From positions 62,001 through 126,000 of the forward strand of contig FNEU01000010.1 of assembly GCA_900100245.1 (NCBI GenBank): a DNA stretch of 64,000 nucleotides, read 5' to 3'. Origin of the DNA: Lachnospiraceae bacterium G41. Its GTDB lineage: Bacteria > Bacillota > Clostridia > Lachnospirales > Lachnospiraceae. The notes beneath the pieces were generated by a model that ran no database searches, was not told the DNA's origin, and saw only the letters and a list, made by a program, of their open reading frames with translations. The translations under genes were made by a program, and so were the position numbers. Positions 32,685 through 42,481 of this stretch are shown in pieces (the first letter of the stretch is position 1; every line of letters starts with the position of its first letter).

Positions 32685-34796
32685 ATGAAAGACATTATCA
32701 ACATTGAAGAGATTTTCGGCGAGAATGTTTTTACCGTCGGAAAGATGAAAGAGATGCTTCCCAAAGAGGTATTTGAGGAAGTAGTGCATGTAGCGGATTT
32801 CGGCGGCGAGCTTTCCAAAAAGTCCGCCGACATTGTTGCCAATGCAATGAAAGACTGGGCTATCGCAAACGGTGCCACACATTATACGCACTGGTTCCAG
32901 CCTCTTACCGGAACAACAGCTGAAAAGCATGATTCATTCATTTCCCATCCTGACAAGGAAGGCAAGATGATAATGGAGTTTTCCGGCAAGGAACTCATTA
33001 AAGGTGAGCCCGATGCTTCAAGCTTTCCCTCGGGGGGATTGAGAGCCACATTCGAAGCCAGAGGATATACCGCATGGGATATCACATCACCAGCATTTTT
33101 AAGAGAGGACGCAACGGGAACGATTCTCTGCATTCCCACCGCATTCTGCTCATACAAAGGCGAGGCGCTTGATAAGAAAACACCGCTTCTTCGCTCGATG
33201 CAGGCCATCAATGATCAGGCATTAAGAATCGTTAAACTCTTCGGCAACAAGGATGCGAAAAAAGTTATCGCTTCCGTCGGACCCGAGCAGGAATATTTCC
33301 TCGTAGACAGAGATTTATATCTTAAAAGACAGGATTTAATCTATACAGGCAGAACCCTTATCGGCTGTCCCGCAGCCAAGGGTCAGGAGATGGATGACCA
33401 CTACTACGGATGCATCAGAGAAAGAATCGGTGCATTCATGAAGGACTTAAATCTCGAACTTTGGAAAATCGGCGTTACCGCCAAGACACAGCACAATGAA
33501 GTAGCTCCCGCACAGCATGAATTGGCGCCCATCTATGAGACTGCCAATATCGCATGCGACCACAACCAGCTTGTAATGGAGACCATGAAAAAGGTAGCAG
33601 AGAGACACAATCTTGCATGTCTTTTACATGAGAAACCCTTCAAAGGCATCAACGGTTCGGGCAAGCACAACAACTGGTCTTTAAGCACTGACAACGGAAT
33701 GAATCTTTTAGATCCCGGCGATACACCCAATGCAAACATCCAGTTCCTTTTGGTACTAGCATGTATCATGAAGGCTGTTGATACACATGCGGATCTTTTA
33801 AGACAGTCCGCATCAAACGTAGGAAACGATTACCGTCTCGGCGCTGACGAAGCGCCTCCCGCAATTGTTTCAATGTTCCTTGGAGAACAGCTTGACGATG
33901 TGGTTAAACAGCTAGTTGAAAGAGGAGAGGCTACACACTGCAAGGAGAGCAATCATCTTGAAACAGGCGTATCGACACTTCCTGATTTCTTAATCGATCC
34001 TACCGACAGAAACCGTACTTCGCCTTTTGCTTTTACGGGTAACAAATTTGAATTCAGAATGGTCGGATCTTCCGATTCAATCGGTGATCCCAACATCATC
34101 TTAAATACAATTGTTGCAGAGAGTTTCTGCGAAGCTGCTGACAGAATTGAGGCGGCCGACAACTTTGACGAAGCAGTACATGACATCATAAAAGAATTTG
34201 TCACAGCACATCAGAGAATCGTATTTAACGGCAACAACTATTCACCCGAGTGGGTAAAAGAGGCCGAAAGAAGAGGCCTTCCGAATCTTCCCACCATGCT
34301 TGATGCGGTTGACAGCCTTACAACAGAAAAGAGTATCAAACTGTTTGAAAAGTTCGGTATCTTTACCAAAGCAGAGCTTGAGTCAAGAAAAGAGATTCTT
34401 TACGAAACCTACTCAAAGACAATCAACATCGAAGCAAACTGCTTAAGAGAAATGATTAAGAGACAGATTATCCCTGCAGAAATAGCTTACATGGACGAGC
34501 TTGCGAGTGCATACAATAACGGCAGGCAGGCAGGCGTGGAAGTTAAGACTGCAAAGGATATTTTGGAAAAGGTTAACGATTTTTCAAACAAGCTTTCAGA
34601 GTCGATTACTGAACTTGAAAAAGATATAAAAGAAGTAAGAGCTATTAAAGACAACAAGGAAAAAGCTTTTGCATACAAAGACAGAGTTAAGACACGTATG
34701 GAAGAGGCGAGATTCTATTCTGATGAACTTGAAAGAATAACGGATAAGGCATTCTGGCCGATACCGTCATACGGAGACTTATTGTTTGAAGTTTAA
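32685..34796 (+). CDS. glnN: Type III glutamine synthetase (GlnN)
   Basis: 703 residues, the large GSIII size (GSI is ~450). It contains the GSIII-specific [16 protein letters not shown] start, [30 protein letters not shown], the ATP/metal regions [12 protein letters not shown] and [17 protein letters not shown], then [14 protein letters not shown] and [11 protein letters not shown]. It condenses glutamate and ammonia, the main ammonium-assimilation route under nitrogen limitation. GSIII forms large ring dodecamers and lacks the adenylylation site of GSI-beta. CGGAGTGTAAG precedes the ATG. It may be read from the trhP transcript 15 bp upstream. Confidence 0.97.
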   Translation: MKDIINIEEIFGENVFTVGKMKEMLPKEVFEEVVHVADFGGELSKKSADIVANAMKDWAIANGATHYTHWFQPLTGTTAEKHDSFISHPDKEGKMIMEFSGKELIKGEPDASSFPSGGLRATFEARGYTAWDITSPAFLREDATGTILCIPTAFCSYKGEALDKKTPLLRSMQAINDQALRIVKLFGNKDAKKVIASVGPEQEYFLVDRDLYLKRQDLIYTGRTLIGCPAAKGQEMDDHYYGCIRERIGAFMKDLNLELWKIGVTAKTQHNEVAPAQHELAPIYETANIACDHNQLVMETMKKVAERHNLACLLHEKPFKGINGSGKHNNWSLSTDNGMNLLDPGDTPNANIQFLLVLACIMKAVDTHADLLRQSASNVGNDYRLGADEAPPAIVSMFLGEQLDDVVKQLVERGEATHCKESNHLETGVSTLPDFLIDPTDRNRTSPFAFTGNKFEFRMVGSSDSIGDPNIILNTIVAESFCEAADRIEAADNFDEAVHDIIKEFVTAHQRIVFNGNNYSPEWVKEAERRGLPNLPTMLDAVDSLTTEKSIKLFEKFGIFTKAELESRKEILYETYSKTINIEANCLREMIKRQIIPAEIAYMDELASAYNNGRQAGVEVKTAKDILEKVNDFSNKLSESITELEKDIKEVRAIKDNKEKAFAYKDRVKTRMEEARFYSDELERITDKAFWPIPSYGDLLFEV

Positions 34797-34840
34797 TTTG
34801 AAGACTAGTTACTTTTGCTTTATGTAGGAGGAGGATTTTT

Positions 34841-35761
34841 ATGAACAAACCGATTTTAGTAATCATGGCAGCAGGCATGGGTTCGAGATACGGAGGATTA
34901 AAACAGATTGATCCGATAGATGAACAGGGCCATATTATTATCGATTTTTCACTTTATGATGCTATGCGTGCGGGATTTGAACGTGCCATATTCATCATCA
35001 AAAAAGAGAATGAGGAAGCATTCAGAGAAGTTATCGGCGACAGAGTTTCAAAGCATATGGAAGTTAAATTTGTATTCCAGGATTTAAACGATGTTCCCGA
35101 AGGCTTTGAGATTCCCGAGGGCAGAGTAAAACCCTGGGGTACCGCACATGCAATCTATTCATGCCGTGACGTAATTGATGCTCCTTTCGCGGTTATCAAT
35201 GCGGATGACTATTACGGCGTTGAAGCTTTTAAAGTTATTTACGATTATCTCGTATCACATTCGGACGACGAGAAATACAGATATGCAATGGTCGGATACA
35301 GACTCGGTAATACATTAACCGAGTTCGGTTCTGTTGCAAGAGGTGTCTGCGTAACAAGCGAAGACGGATATCTTTTAGGAGTAGACGAGAAGACGAATAT
35401 TATTAAGACAGAGACCGGCGCTGCTTTCTCTGAAGACGGCGGTGAGACATATACCGAGATTTCTCCCGACACTCCCGTTTCCATGAACATGTGGGGATTT
35501 TATCCCAGCATCATAAAAGAATTCGGCAAAGCTTTAGATGATTTCTTTGCAAACAAGGTTGCATTAAATCCTCTTAAGGCAGAGTGCTTCATTCCCATTG
35601 AAGTCGATACTTTGCTTAAGGCAGACAAGGCTACCGTTAAGGTTCTTTCGTCAAAAGACAAGTGGTTCGGTGTTACTTACAAGGAAGACAAACCCTTTGT
35701 ACAGGCATCGGTTAAAGCACTTAAAGAAAAAGGTGTTTATCCCGAAAAACTTTGGGAATAA
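34841..35761 (+). CDS. Nucleotidyltransferase family protein (NTP_transferase)
   Basis: 306 residues, AGGAGGAGG ribosome site. The N-terminal nucleotide loop is VIMAAGMGSRYGGLKQ. PWGTAHAIYSCRD and the metal-binding VINADDYYG are the hallmarks of sugar-1-phosphate nucleotidyltransferases. The later part (EFGSVARGV, MNMWGFYPSI, VLSSKDKWFGVTYKEDKPFV) is a lineage-specific C-terminal domain. The galE gene follows 80 bp downstream, suggesting a role in activated-sugar supply. The exact sugar cannot be read from the sequence. Confidence 0.88.
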   Translation: MNKPILVIMAAGMGSRYGGLKQIDPIDEQGHIIIDFSLYDAMRAGFERAIFIIKKENEEAFREVIGDRVSKHMEVKFVFQDLNDVPEGFEIPEGRVKPWGTAHAIYSCRDVIDAPFAVINADDYYGVEAFKVIYDYLVSHSDDEKYRYAMVGYRLGNTLTEFGSVARGVCVTSEDGYLLGVDEKTNIIKTETGAAFSEDGGETYTEISPDTPVSMNMWGFYPSIIKEFGKALDDFFANKVALNPLKAECFIPIEVDTLLKADKATVKVLSSKDKWFGVTYKEDKPFVQASVKALKEKGVYPEKLWE

Positions 35762-35768
35762 ATATATA

Positions 35769-35799
35769 TTGACTCTTCCCCTGGGGAATCCTTTATGAT
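35769..35799 (+). promoter_or_regulatory. Promoter with palindromic operator before galE
   Basis: TTGACT at 35769-35774 and TATGAT at 35794-35799, 19 bp apart. The spacer contains the perfect palindrome TTCCCCTGGGGAA (35776-35788). A long spacer with a central palindrome is the layout of MerR-type regulated promoters. Confidence 0.5.
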
Positions 35800-35841
35800 G
35801 GATTTGAAAACAAAACAGAGGGCCTTCGAAAGGAGAAAAAC

Positions 35842-36858
35842 ATGTCAATTTTAGTAACAGGAGGCAGCGGTTACATCGGAAGTCATACCGTGCTTGAATT
35901 ATTAAACGCGGGATATGAAGTCGTTGTAGTCGACAACCTTTCAAATTCGAGTAAGAAAAGTCTCGAAAGAGTAGCAGAGCTTACGGGCAAGGAAGCGAAA
36001 TTTTATGAGGCTGACATACGTGACGAGGAAGCATTAAGAAAGATTTTCGAAAATGAAAAAATCGATTCATGCATTCACTTCGCAGGACTTAAAGCTGTAG
36101 GCGAAAGCGTTGCAAAGCCCTGGCTTTATTATGACAACAATATTCACGGAACACTGACTCTTCTTAAAGTTATGAATGATTTTAACGTTAAGAAGATTGT
36201 ATTCTCATCATCCGCAACGGTTTATGGTGCACCTGCATTCGTACCCATCACCGAGGAATGCCCTACAGGCGAAATAACGAACCCCTACGGCATGACAAAG
36301 CGTATGCTTGAGATAATCCTTACCGACATGGCTAAAGCCGATCCTGAGTGGACTGTGGTGCTTTTAAGATACTTCAATCCTATCGGCGCACATGAGTCCG
36401 GACGTATCGGTGAAAACCCCAACGGTATTCCGAACAACCTTATGCCTTATATCACGCAGGTGGCTGTAGGTAAGAGAGAAGAACTCGGTGTATTCGGAAA
36501 TGATTACAAGACTCATGACGGTACGGGAGTTAGAGATTATCTTCACGTAGTCGACCTTGCAATCGGTCATTTGAAAGCACTTGAAAAGATTGATTCTTTT
36601 AAGGGTACTAAAATCTACAATCTCGGAACAGGCAACGGCTACAGTGTACTCGATATTGTAAATACCTTTGAAAAGGTCAACGGAATAAAGATTCCTTATT
36701 CCATCAAAGCAAGACGCCCGGGAGACATTGATGAATGTTATGCTTCACCCGAAAGGGCTTATAAGGAACTCGGCTGGAAGGCCACACGCGGTATCGAAGA
36801 GATGTGCCGCGACTCGTGGAACTGGCAGAAAAACAACCCTAACGGATACGATGATTAG
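35842..36858 (+). CDS. galE: UDP-glucose 4-epimerase
   Basis: 338 residues, a standard extended short-chain dehydrogenase. The NAD motif GGSGYIGSH is at 7-15, FSSSATVYG at 121-129 and the catalytic Y149-x-x-x-K153 in [28 protein letters not shown] and [16 protein letters not shown] are typical of GalE. It interconverts UDP-glucose and UDP-galactose for galactose use and surface polysaccharides. It starts after GAAAGGAGAAAAAC. It lies downstream of a promoter with an embedded palindrome and next to a nucleotidyltransferase of likely related pathway. Confidence 0.96.
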   Translation: MSILVTGGSGYIGSHTVLELLNAGYEVVVVDNLSNSSKKSLERVAELTGKEAKFYEADIRDEEALRKIFENEKIDSCIHFAGLKAVGESVAKPWLYYDNNIHGTLTLLKVMNDFNVKKIVFSSSATVYGAPAFVPITEECPTGEITNPYGMTKRMLEIILTDMAKADPEWTVVLLRYFNPIGAHESGRIGENPNGIPNNLMPYITQVAVGKREELGVFGNDYKTHDGTGVRDYLHVVDLAIGHLKALEKIDSFKGTKIYNLGTGNGYSVLDIVNTFEKVNGIKIPYSIKARRPGDIDECYASPERAYKELGWKATRGIEEMCRDSWNWQKNNPNGYDD

Positions 36859-36918
36859 TCCATAAAATGCCCATTTTTACTCACTCGTGTCGTTATTTTA
36901 GTGCTTCATCAAAATAAA

Positions 36919-36947
36919 TTGACTTATATATAACGAAGTGGTATTGT
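36919..36947 (+). promoter_or_regulatory. Promoter of the pseudopilin gene
   Basis: TTGACT at 36919-36924, a 17-bp spacer and TATTGT at 36942-36947, ~39 bp before the start codon. Confidence 0.68.
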
Positions 36948-36985
36948 TACGATAGGTGGGGATTTTGAAAAAAAGGTGACATTTT

Positions 36986-37483
36986 ATGAAGAAGAATAAA
37001 GGTTTTTCGTTGGTAGAGCTTATTATCGTAATTGCGATAATGGCTATCTTAGTCGGAATCATGGTTCCGGTTATGCTTCATTTTATAGAGAAGTCGAATG
37101 TATCAAGTGATTATCAGCTTGCAGATACAATCCGTTCGGCAGTAGCATACAGTATAGTTGATGCGAGAGTAAAGGATGATCCTGACAGTCAGCCGTACCT
37201 TGATGCAATGGAAAATCCGACCGCGAGTTATGTGGAAATCAACGGAAAGAAGATGATAAGCATTTCTTCCATTACCGGTCCTTGTGTTCTCAAGGAAAGT
37301 TTGGAAGAATACACAGGATACCCTCTCGGTTCTCTTAAATCACAGATCAGATCCGAACATGAAGCTGATACTGAAATCTATGTATGTACCACAAACGGCG
37401 TTGTTACGGTTGCTTTGTATCATACAGACAGCACCGGACGTAAGAAACCTACAACAAACCTTGATATAATTATTTCACAGTAA
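36986..37483 (+). CDS. Orphan type IV pilin-like protein with prepilin signal
   Basis: 165 residues. The class III signal is MKKNKG followed by FSLVELIIVIAIMAILVGIMVPV: cleavage after G6, with Glu at mature position 5 and a long hydrophobic helix that would pack in a pilus or pseudopilus core. The soluble remainder is short and beta-rich with two cysteines (in ITGPCVLKES and IYVCTTNG) that could pair. No prepilin peptidase, assembly ATPase or platform protein lies nearby, so it must use machinery encoded elsewhere. It has its own promoter and a hairpin terminator. Confidence 0.88.
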   Translation: MKKNKGFSLVELIIVIAIMAILVGIMVPVMLHFIEKSNVSSDYQLADTIRSAVAYSIVDARVKDDPDSQPYLDAMENPTASYVEINGKKMISISSITGPCVLKESLEEYTGYPLGSLKSQIRSEHEADTEIYVCTTNGVVTVALYHTDSTGRKKPTTNLDIIISQ

Positions 37484-37492
37484 TATAAAACA

Positions 37493-37527
37493 AAAATCGG
37501 CAGGAATGAATCCTGTCGATTTTCTTT
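37493..37527. terminator. Terminator after the pseudopilin gene
   Basis: AAAATCGGCAGGA / TCCTGTCGATTTT with an ATGAA loop and a T-rich 3' side. The A-rich left side allows action on both strands. Confidence 0.85.
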
Positions 37528-37544
37528 TGCAGAGATTTATTTTT

Positions 37545-37590
37545 TCGGGAATGAAACATTTTTGTAGAAAGCGTTTCATTCCCGATATTT
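37545..37590. terminator. Second hairpin with 13-bp perfect arms between convergent genes
   Basis: TCGGGAATGAAAC (37545-37557) and GTTTCATTCCCGA (37573-37585) are exact inverted repeats. T-rich sequence lies on both sides. It immediately follows the prs stop codon on the minus strand. Confidence 0.7.
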
Positions 37591-37594
37591 TTAT

Positions 37595-38776
37595 TTATTC
37601 AACGCCGCGGCTTGCAAGAAGTCTCTGAATTCTCTCAGAGGGATCAAGCAAATCGCTTATGGAAGCGTCGTGATTAAGTGTATCAATGATGTAAGCAATG
37701 TACTTACTCATATCGCAGTTGATATACCAGTCTCTCTCGAGTAGATCGGGTGTCTGGTAAACAAGGTTTGTTGTAAGTACTCTGTGAATAATTCCTTCTT
37801 CGTAAGCTTTGTCGAATTTATCGAGACCGCCTGTGAAGAGACCGAAGGTTGTGAGGATGAAGATTCTTCTGGCTTTTCTCTTCTTTAATTCGGAAGCTAC
37901 TTCAAGTACCGATTCTCCTGAAGAAATCATATCATCGAGAACGAGGATGTCTTTGCCTTCAACATCTGTGCCTAAGAATTCGTGAGCTACGATAGGGTTT
38001 CTTCCGTCAACTATCTTCGTATAGTCACGGCGTTTGTAGAATGTACCCATATCGATTCCCAATACGTTTGCCATGTAGATTGCACGTCCCATAGCACCTT
38101 CATCAGGGCTGACGCACATCATGGATTCTGCATCGAATTTAAGATCGGGAACATTCTTTACAAGGCCCTTGATAAACTGATATGTAGGCTGTACGGTTTC
38201 AAAACCGTTTAAAGGTATAGCATTCTGAACTCTGGGGTCGTGAGCATCAAATGTGATGATGTTGTCAACTCCCATATTTGTGAGTTCCTGCAGAGCAAAT
38301 GCGCAGTCAAGAGATTCTCTTGCGGTTCTTTTATGCTGTCTGCTCTCGTATAAGAAAGGCATGATAACCGTTATTTTTCTTGCCTTTCCTCCTACGGCTG
38401 CGATAAGTCTCTTAAGATCCTGATAATGATCGTCGGGAGACATGTGGTTAATCTGTCCGCGGAGTTTGTAAGTTAAGCTGTAATTACATACGTCTACGAG
38501 GAAATAAAGGTCATATCCTCTGATGGATTCATCTATAACACCTTTTGCTTCGCCTGTACCGAATCTCGGTGTTCTGGATTTAAGAATGTAGGATTCTCTT
38601 TCGTATCCGTCGAAAGGAAGAGAGTCTTTGTGCTGATGTTCTCTTTCTTTTCTCCATTTAACCAGATAATTGTTGACTTTTTCGCCGAGTTCTCTGCAAC
38701 TCTCCAAAGGTATCAGTCCCAGCGAGCCTACCGGGATTGAGTTTAAATCGCGAATTTCATCACGTTTCTCGGGCAT
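37595..38776 (-). CDS. prs: Divergent ribose-phosphate pyrophosphokinase (PRPP synthase)
   Basis: 393 residues from the ATG that has GTGAGGAAC about ten bases upstream; a GTG five codons earlier (38791) overlaps the upstream gene and is the alternative. It is longer than the usual ~315 residues, with an extra N-terminal ~70. Family landmarks are PFLYESRQHKR in place of the usual PYARQDRK, FDAHDPRVQ, SPDEGAMGRA and the PRPP loop DILVLDDMISSGES. It makes PRPP from ribose 5-phosphate and ATP for nucleotides, histidine and tryptophan. The unusual substitutions mark a lineage-specific form. Catalytic competence is likely but not proven by sequence. Confidence 0.85.
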   Translation of the reverse strand: MPEKRDEIRDLNSIPVGSLGLIPLESCRELGEKVNNYLVKWRKEREHQHKDSLPFDGYERESYILKSRTPRFGTGEAKGVIDESIRGYDLYFLVDVCNYSLTYKLRGQINHMSPDDHYQDLKRLIAAVGGKARKITVIMPFLYESRQHKRTARESLDCAFALQELTNMGVDNIITFDAHDPRVQNAIPLNGFETVQPTYQFIKGLVKNVPDLKFDAESMMCVSPDEGAMGRAIYMANVLGIDMGTFYKRRDYTKIVDGRNPIVAHEFLGTDVEGKDILVLDDMISSGESVLEVASELKKRKARRIFILTTFGLFTGGLDKFDKAYEEGIIHRVLTTNLVYQTPDLLERDWYINCDMSKYIAYIIDTLNHDASISDLLDPSERIQRLLASRGVE

Positions 38777-38787
38777 TGTAAGGTTCC

Positions 38788-39759
38788 TCACTTTCTTTGT
38801 TCAATTCTTTTTTTATAAACACGAATGTCATTTCCCGAGAGATCGTATACATCATAATATGAGTAGATTCTCGAGAAAGTACGCTCGGTATATCTCTGAC
38901 TGATTTCACTGTAATCAAGATTGGTTGAGATTACTGTGGATTTGTTTCTTAAATGGCGCTCGTTTACGATGGTAAAAAGTTCCTGGCAGACGAACTGGTT
39001 TGTAAGTTCCGAACCGAGATCGTCGATTACGAGCAAATCGCATGTATAAATATCCTGCATAGGATTATCGTTCGAGTATTTTTCTTTGCCAAACTTATAT
39101 GAAGAAATCTTTTCAAAAAGAGATACGGCGGAAAAATAAATGACTGCATATCCCTTTTGTATCAGTGCATTTGCAATACAGTTTGAAAGATATGATTTTC
39201 CTGTGCCTGCGGTTCCTTTAAAAAGAATGTTTCCATGCTCAAATTCGAAGTTTGTGACAAGGTTTCTGGATGCTTTTTCGGCCTCGATAAAATGTGTCAG
39301 TTCTTCGCCTGTATGATATTCATGTGAAATGTTATCGAAGTTTTCTTCTTTTAGGAGTAGCTTTGCATTTGACTGCAGGTAAGTGCTGTCTAACTTGGCC
39401 TGCTTAAAGCAATGGCACATTTCAGTGCCTATATATCCGGTATCCTTACAATCCGGACATATATAAGGCGGGTTAAGGTAGTTAATAGAATAACCCGCGC
39501 CGGTAAGTAACAGCCCTTTCTTTCTCTTGAGTTCTTCGATTGTTTCCTTAAGAGATTCGGTATCGGCTGATGAGCCTCCTGTGAGAGAGGCGAGACCGGC
39601 TTTTATGCTTTCTGAAGCTATTTTATTTTCAAGTTCTCTGTATTCAGGCAGAACTTCGTATATTTCTTTTTTACGTTTTTCAATAAGGCGGTGACGGTCC
39701 ATCTGACGTCTGTCATATTCCTGCATTATTGAATCTATTTGTGTATTATTAAGAGACAA
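38788..39759 (-). CDS. DnaC/DnaI-like helicase loader ATPase
   Basis: 323 residues. The N-terminal helical region is followed by a zinc-binding cluster C101, C104, C115 and C117 (ICPDCKDTGYIGTEMCHC). The AAA+ module has Walker A GTAGTGKS (182-189), Walker B LLVIDDLG (242-249), sensor-1 STVISTNL and the arginine region ERTFSRIY. Loaders of this type place the replicative helicase on DNA at origins or stalled forks. It lies 12 bp after the dnaD-like gene, the expected functional partner, and just before prs. Confidence 0.92.
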   Translation of the reverse strand: MSLNNTQIDSIMQEYDRRQMDRHRLIEKRKKEIYEVLPEYRELENKIASESIKAGLASLTGGSSADTESLKETIEELKRKKGLLLTGAGYSINYLNPPYICPDCKDTGYIGTEMCHCFKQAKLDSTYLQSNAKLLLKEENFDNISHEYHTGEELTHFIEAEKASRNLVTNFEFEHGNILFKGTAGTGKSYLSNCIANALIQKGYAVIYFSAVSLFEKISSYKFGKEKYSNDNPMQDIYTCDLLVIDDLGSELTNQFVCQELFTIVNERHLRNKSTVISTNLDYSEISQRYTERTFSRIYSYYDVYDLSGNDIRVYKKRIEQRK

Positions 39760-39771
39760 TGTAGTTTCCCT

Positions 39772-40824
39772 TTATTTCGTCTTTAATTCGCGTTCCAATG
39801 CATCAAAATCGTAGTTGCCGTGTTTGTACTGTCTGTACATATCCGTTGCCGTAGCGGTGGAAGAAACGCTTCTGGCAGGTGCTTTGCATGCGATAGCCTG
39901 TTTCTTGGCTACTTCTTTGCTCTGTCTGAACTTTTCTTCTTCTCTTGCCATTTCTTCAACGGTGGTAATGCCTTTGCTCTTCCAGTTTGAAAAGATTCCG
40001 CTTGCGTATTTTATGCGGTTTCCTGTGGTTGCCATGGAAGCTTTTTTGCATCCTTCGAGAATAAGCTCAAGATTCATATCGGAAAGCCATGTGTTTATAA
40101 AGGAAAGTTCATCCGATGTGGGAACCCCTTTCTTTCCGAGAGCATTCATTATAGCGGTAACGGAAGGACTGATATTTCTTTCGAAATATTTTGCTTCCGC
40201 AGCTTTTTTAATTGAACGCATGGATTTCTTTCCTTCTGTCAGACATTCATCAAATATTTTGTCGATGTCCGATGTTGAAAAGGCCAAATCCTTATATAAA
40301 TGAGCGAGAGTTTGCAGATCGGTCGCTGATAAAGTTCTCTCAAGATATGTTTCGGCGATATTCTTTATGGAAGCCCAGGTTGAATCCTTGGACATTTCCA
40401 CGAAATCCGAAGCCGTAAATTTTGTCTCGGGTAATTCATTCTCTGAAGAAGAAGCGGCATTGTTTGCGTCATTGCCTGGCAATACGGAAAACATATGCAC
40501 GTTGTTTCTCGGATTTACCAGATCCTCGTCTACCTTATGAAGCTCTATTCCCGTTACGGTACCTGCTGCGTCAAACTCGAGTGAAAGTACCTGTTTCTGC
40601 TCCCAGTATTTTAAAGATCTGATCACGTCTTTTTCAGTATGGTTGAATTCGTCAGCGATATTTGATATGTCAAATGGTTTATGATTTGTAATGTGTCGGA
40701 TAAGATACAGATAAACTTTCAGCTGCGCATCATTGGCATCCTTAAGCATATAATCGATAAATACATTAGATATCAAAGTGACACCCGGATCGCATTCTTC
40801 CGCGTATAACTTTATGATACTCAT
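39772..40824 (-). CDS. DnaD-domain replication protein
   Basis: 350 residues. The N-terminal winged-helix region reads AQLKVYLYLIRHITNHKPFDISNIADEFNHTEKDVIRSLKYWEQKQVLSLEF. Later, two DnaB_2/DnaD-type C-terminal helical modules are seen (LERTLSATDLQTLAHLYKDL... and LGKKGVPTSDELSFINTWLSDMNLELILEGCKKA...). One of these ends in a Y-x-x-G-I-x-x-x-W stretch (IKYASGIFSNWKSKGI) characteristic of the domain. DnaD remodels DNA and recruits the helicase loader. The operon order dnaD, loader, prs links it to replication initiation. A good minus-strand promoter precedes it. Confidence 0.9.
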   Translation of the reverse strand: MSIIKLYAEECDPGVTLISNVFIDYMLKDANDAQLKVYLYLIRHITNHKPFDISNIADEFNHTEKDVIRSLKYWEQKQVLSLEFDAAGTVTGIELHKVDEDLVNPRNNVHMFSVLPGNDANNAASSSENELPETKFTASDFVEMSKDSTWASIKNIAETYLERTLSATDLQTLAHLYKDLAFSTSDIDKIFDECLTEGKKSMRSIKKAAEAKYFERNISPSVTAIMNALGKKGVPTSDELSFINTWLSDMNLELILEGCKKASMATTGNRIKYASGIFSNWKSKGITTVEEMAREEEKFRQSKEVAKKQAIACKAPARSVSSTATATDMYRQYKHGNYDFDALERELKTK

Positions 40825-40867
40825 TTTTCAAATCCCCCTAAGCCGTAAGCTAAATCAAGCAAGGGTA

Positions 40868-40896
40868 ATTATATGATGAATTTCATAAAATGTAAA
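40868..40896 (-). promoter_or_regulatory. Promoter of the dnaD-loader-prs operon
   Basis: On the minus strand TTTACA (40896-40891), a 17-bp spacer and TATAAT (40873-40868), ~44 bp before the start codon. Confidence 0.8.
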
Positions 40897-41040
40897 GCGT
40901 TAAATATCTGTCAAACGCCCTATTTATAAGGGTTTCAGCGATTGTTGACAATGTTGAAAACTTCGCGTGCGAAAGTTTACATAAAAGGTTAAAAGTCAGT
41001 TATAAGCGATTAATATAGGGTATTAAAAAATTATTATGTA

Positions 41041-41094
41041 AATAAAAATATCCACATTCTTTTAAGGAACTTTTTTCCTCAAAAAATGTGGATA
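41041..41094 (-). terminator. Terminator of murC
   Basis: Read on the minus strand, TATCCACATT...AGGAA / TTCCT...AATGTGGATA form a long stem: a 10-bp perfect outer part and an inner 5-bp part. TTTTTATTT follows. The outer arms resemble DnaA-box cores, but the position after murC and the T run favour a terminator. Confidence 0.82.
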
Positions 41095-41104
41095 GTGTTG
41101 ATAA

Positions 41105-42481
41105 CTAACTTCCAAGCAGGTTTTCTCCGATTTTTAGTACATCTCCGGCCCCCATGGTTATCAACATGTCCTCGGGGATACAATTTTGTAACAAAAAATC
41201 TTCAATATCTGAAAAACTTTTAAAATGCCAGCATTTTTTGCCGAGATTCTCGATTTTTTGTCTTAAATCTTCGGATGAAATGCCAAGATTGTCATTTTCT
41301 CTCGCAGCATATATATCAGTAAGAACAACATTGTCGGATAAAGCAAGTGCCTCTGCAAATTCATCCATGAATGCTTTTGTTCTTGAATAGGTATGAGGCT
41401 GGAATACTACCCACATATTTTTATGAGGGTAAGTTGATGCTGCCTGAAGGGTAGCTTTAATTTCCGTAGGATGATGTGCATAGTCATCGAAGATGTTTAC
41501 ACCCTTGAGGCTTCCTTTATATTCAAAACGTCTTTTTGCACCTTCAAAGTTGAAAAGTGCCTTCACAGAAGTGGTTAAATCCAGATTTAATATATCGGCT
41601 AAAGCAAGTGCTGCAACGGCATTGAGCACATTGTGTTCACCGGGTACTCTCAAAGTCACTTCAATCTTATCTCCACTCGGAGTATTGAAGTTAAATACCG
41701 AATATCCTTCCTTTGAGATGTGTAAATCGCTGAAATAGTAGTCGCCCTCGTTTCCTTTTGCGAATGTTACAACCTTGCAGGAGAGTGAATCTGTTATCTC
41801 TTTGTAATCTTTTATACCTGCATTTATAAGAAGTACACCGTCTGCGGGGAGAAGCTCTCCGAAGCGCTTAAAAGATGTTCTGATTTCGTTTAAATCCTTA
41901 AAGAAATCCAGATGGTCTTCTTCTATATTTAAAATCACACCGTATTTAGGGAAAAGTGAGAGAAAACTGTTGGTATATTCGCAGGCTTCGGTAAGAAAAT
42001 ATCCGCTTTCTCCGATTCTTATGTTTCCGTTAATGCTCGGAAGGATTCCGCCTATGGAAAGGGTGGGATCAAGATCGGAGGCCATAAGTATTTCGCCTGC
42101 CATAGAAGATGTGGTTGTTTTTCCGTGCGTTCCGCTTATAGCAACGCTGGATGAGTAGTTTTTCATTAAGAGGCCTAAGAATTCGGCTCTGCTCATCATC
42201 GGAAGGGAGAGTTCCTTACATCGTATAAATTCGGGATTGTCTGCATGGATTGCTGCGGTATAAACGACGAGGTCTATGTCTTCGGTTATGTTTGAAGCAC
42301 GCTGGCCTATGTTGATTAAAGCGCCTTCTTCGGCTAACTGGTCTGTCAGCTCGCTGGGTGCTCTGTCAGATCCGGATACTTTGAATCCTCTGGATAAAAG
42401 AATCTTTGCAAGACCGCTCATGCTGATACCGCCGATGCCCATAAAATAGACATGCTGCGATTTGTTAAAATCGATTTCCAT
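41105..42481 (-). CDS. murC: UDP-N-acetylmuramate-L-alanine ligase MurC
   Basis: 458 residues from the ATG preceded by CAGGGAGATTAT; an earlier in-frame ATG would contain this ribosome site. The N-terminal UDP-binding domain starts HVYFMGIGGISMSGLAKIL. The ATP loop is AISGTHGKTTTSSMAGEIL. The central domain has LNIEEDHLDFF and GEHNVLNAVAALALA, and the C-terminal domain has DDYAHHPTEIKATL and VFQPHTYSRTKAF. It adds the first L-Ala of the peptidoglycan stem peptide in the cytoplasm. It is monocistronic here, outside the dcw cluster. Confidence 0.97.
   Translation of the reverse strand: MEIDFNKSQHVYFMGIGGISMSGLAKILLSRGFKVSGSDRAPSELTDQLAEEGALINIGQRASNITEDIDLVVYTAAIHADNPEFIRCKELSLPMMSRAEFLGLLMKNYSSSVAISGTHGKTTTSSMAGEILMASDLDPTLSIGGILPSINGNIRIGESGYFLTEACEYTNSFLSLFPKYGVILNIEEDHLDFFKDLNEIRTSFKRFGELLPADGVLLINAGIKDYKEITDSLSCKVVTFAKGNEGDYYFSDLHISKEGYSVFNFNTPSGDKIEVTLRVPGEHNVLNAVAALALADILNLDLTTSVKALFNFEGAKRRFEYKGSLKGVNIFDDYAHHPTEIKATLQAASTYPHKNMWVVFQPHTYSRTKAFMDEFAEALALSDNVVLTDIYAARENDNLGISSEDLRQKIENLGKKCWHFKSFSDIEDFLLQNCIPEDMLITMGAGDVLKIGENLLGS

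Noticed and set aside
41041-41094. DnaA boxes or a replication origin near the dnaD promoter
   Set aside because: The TATCCACA-like sequences are the two arms of one hairpin followed by a T run at the end of murC, and no dnaA/dnaN genes are nearby.
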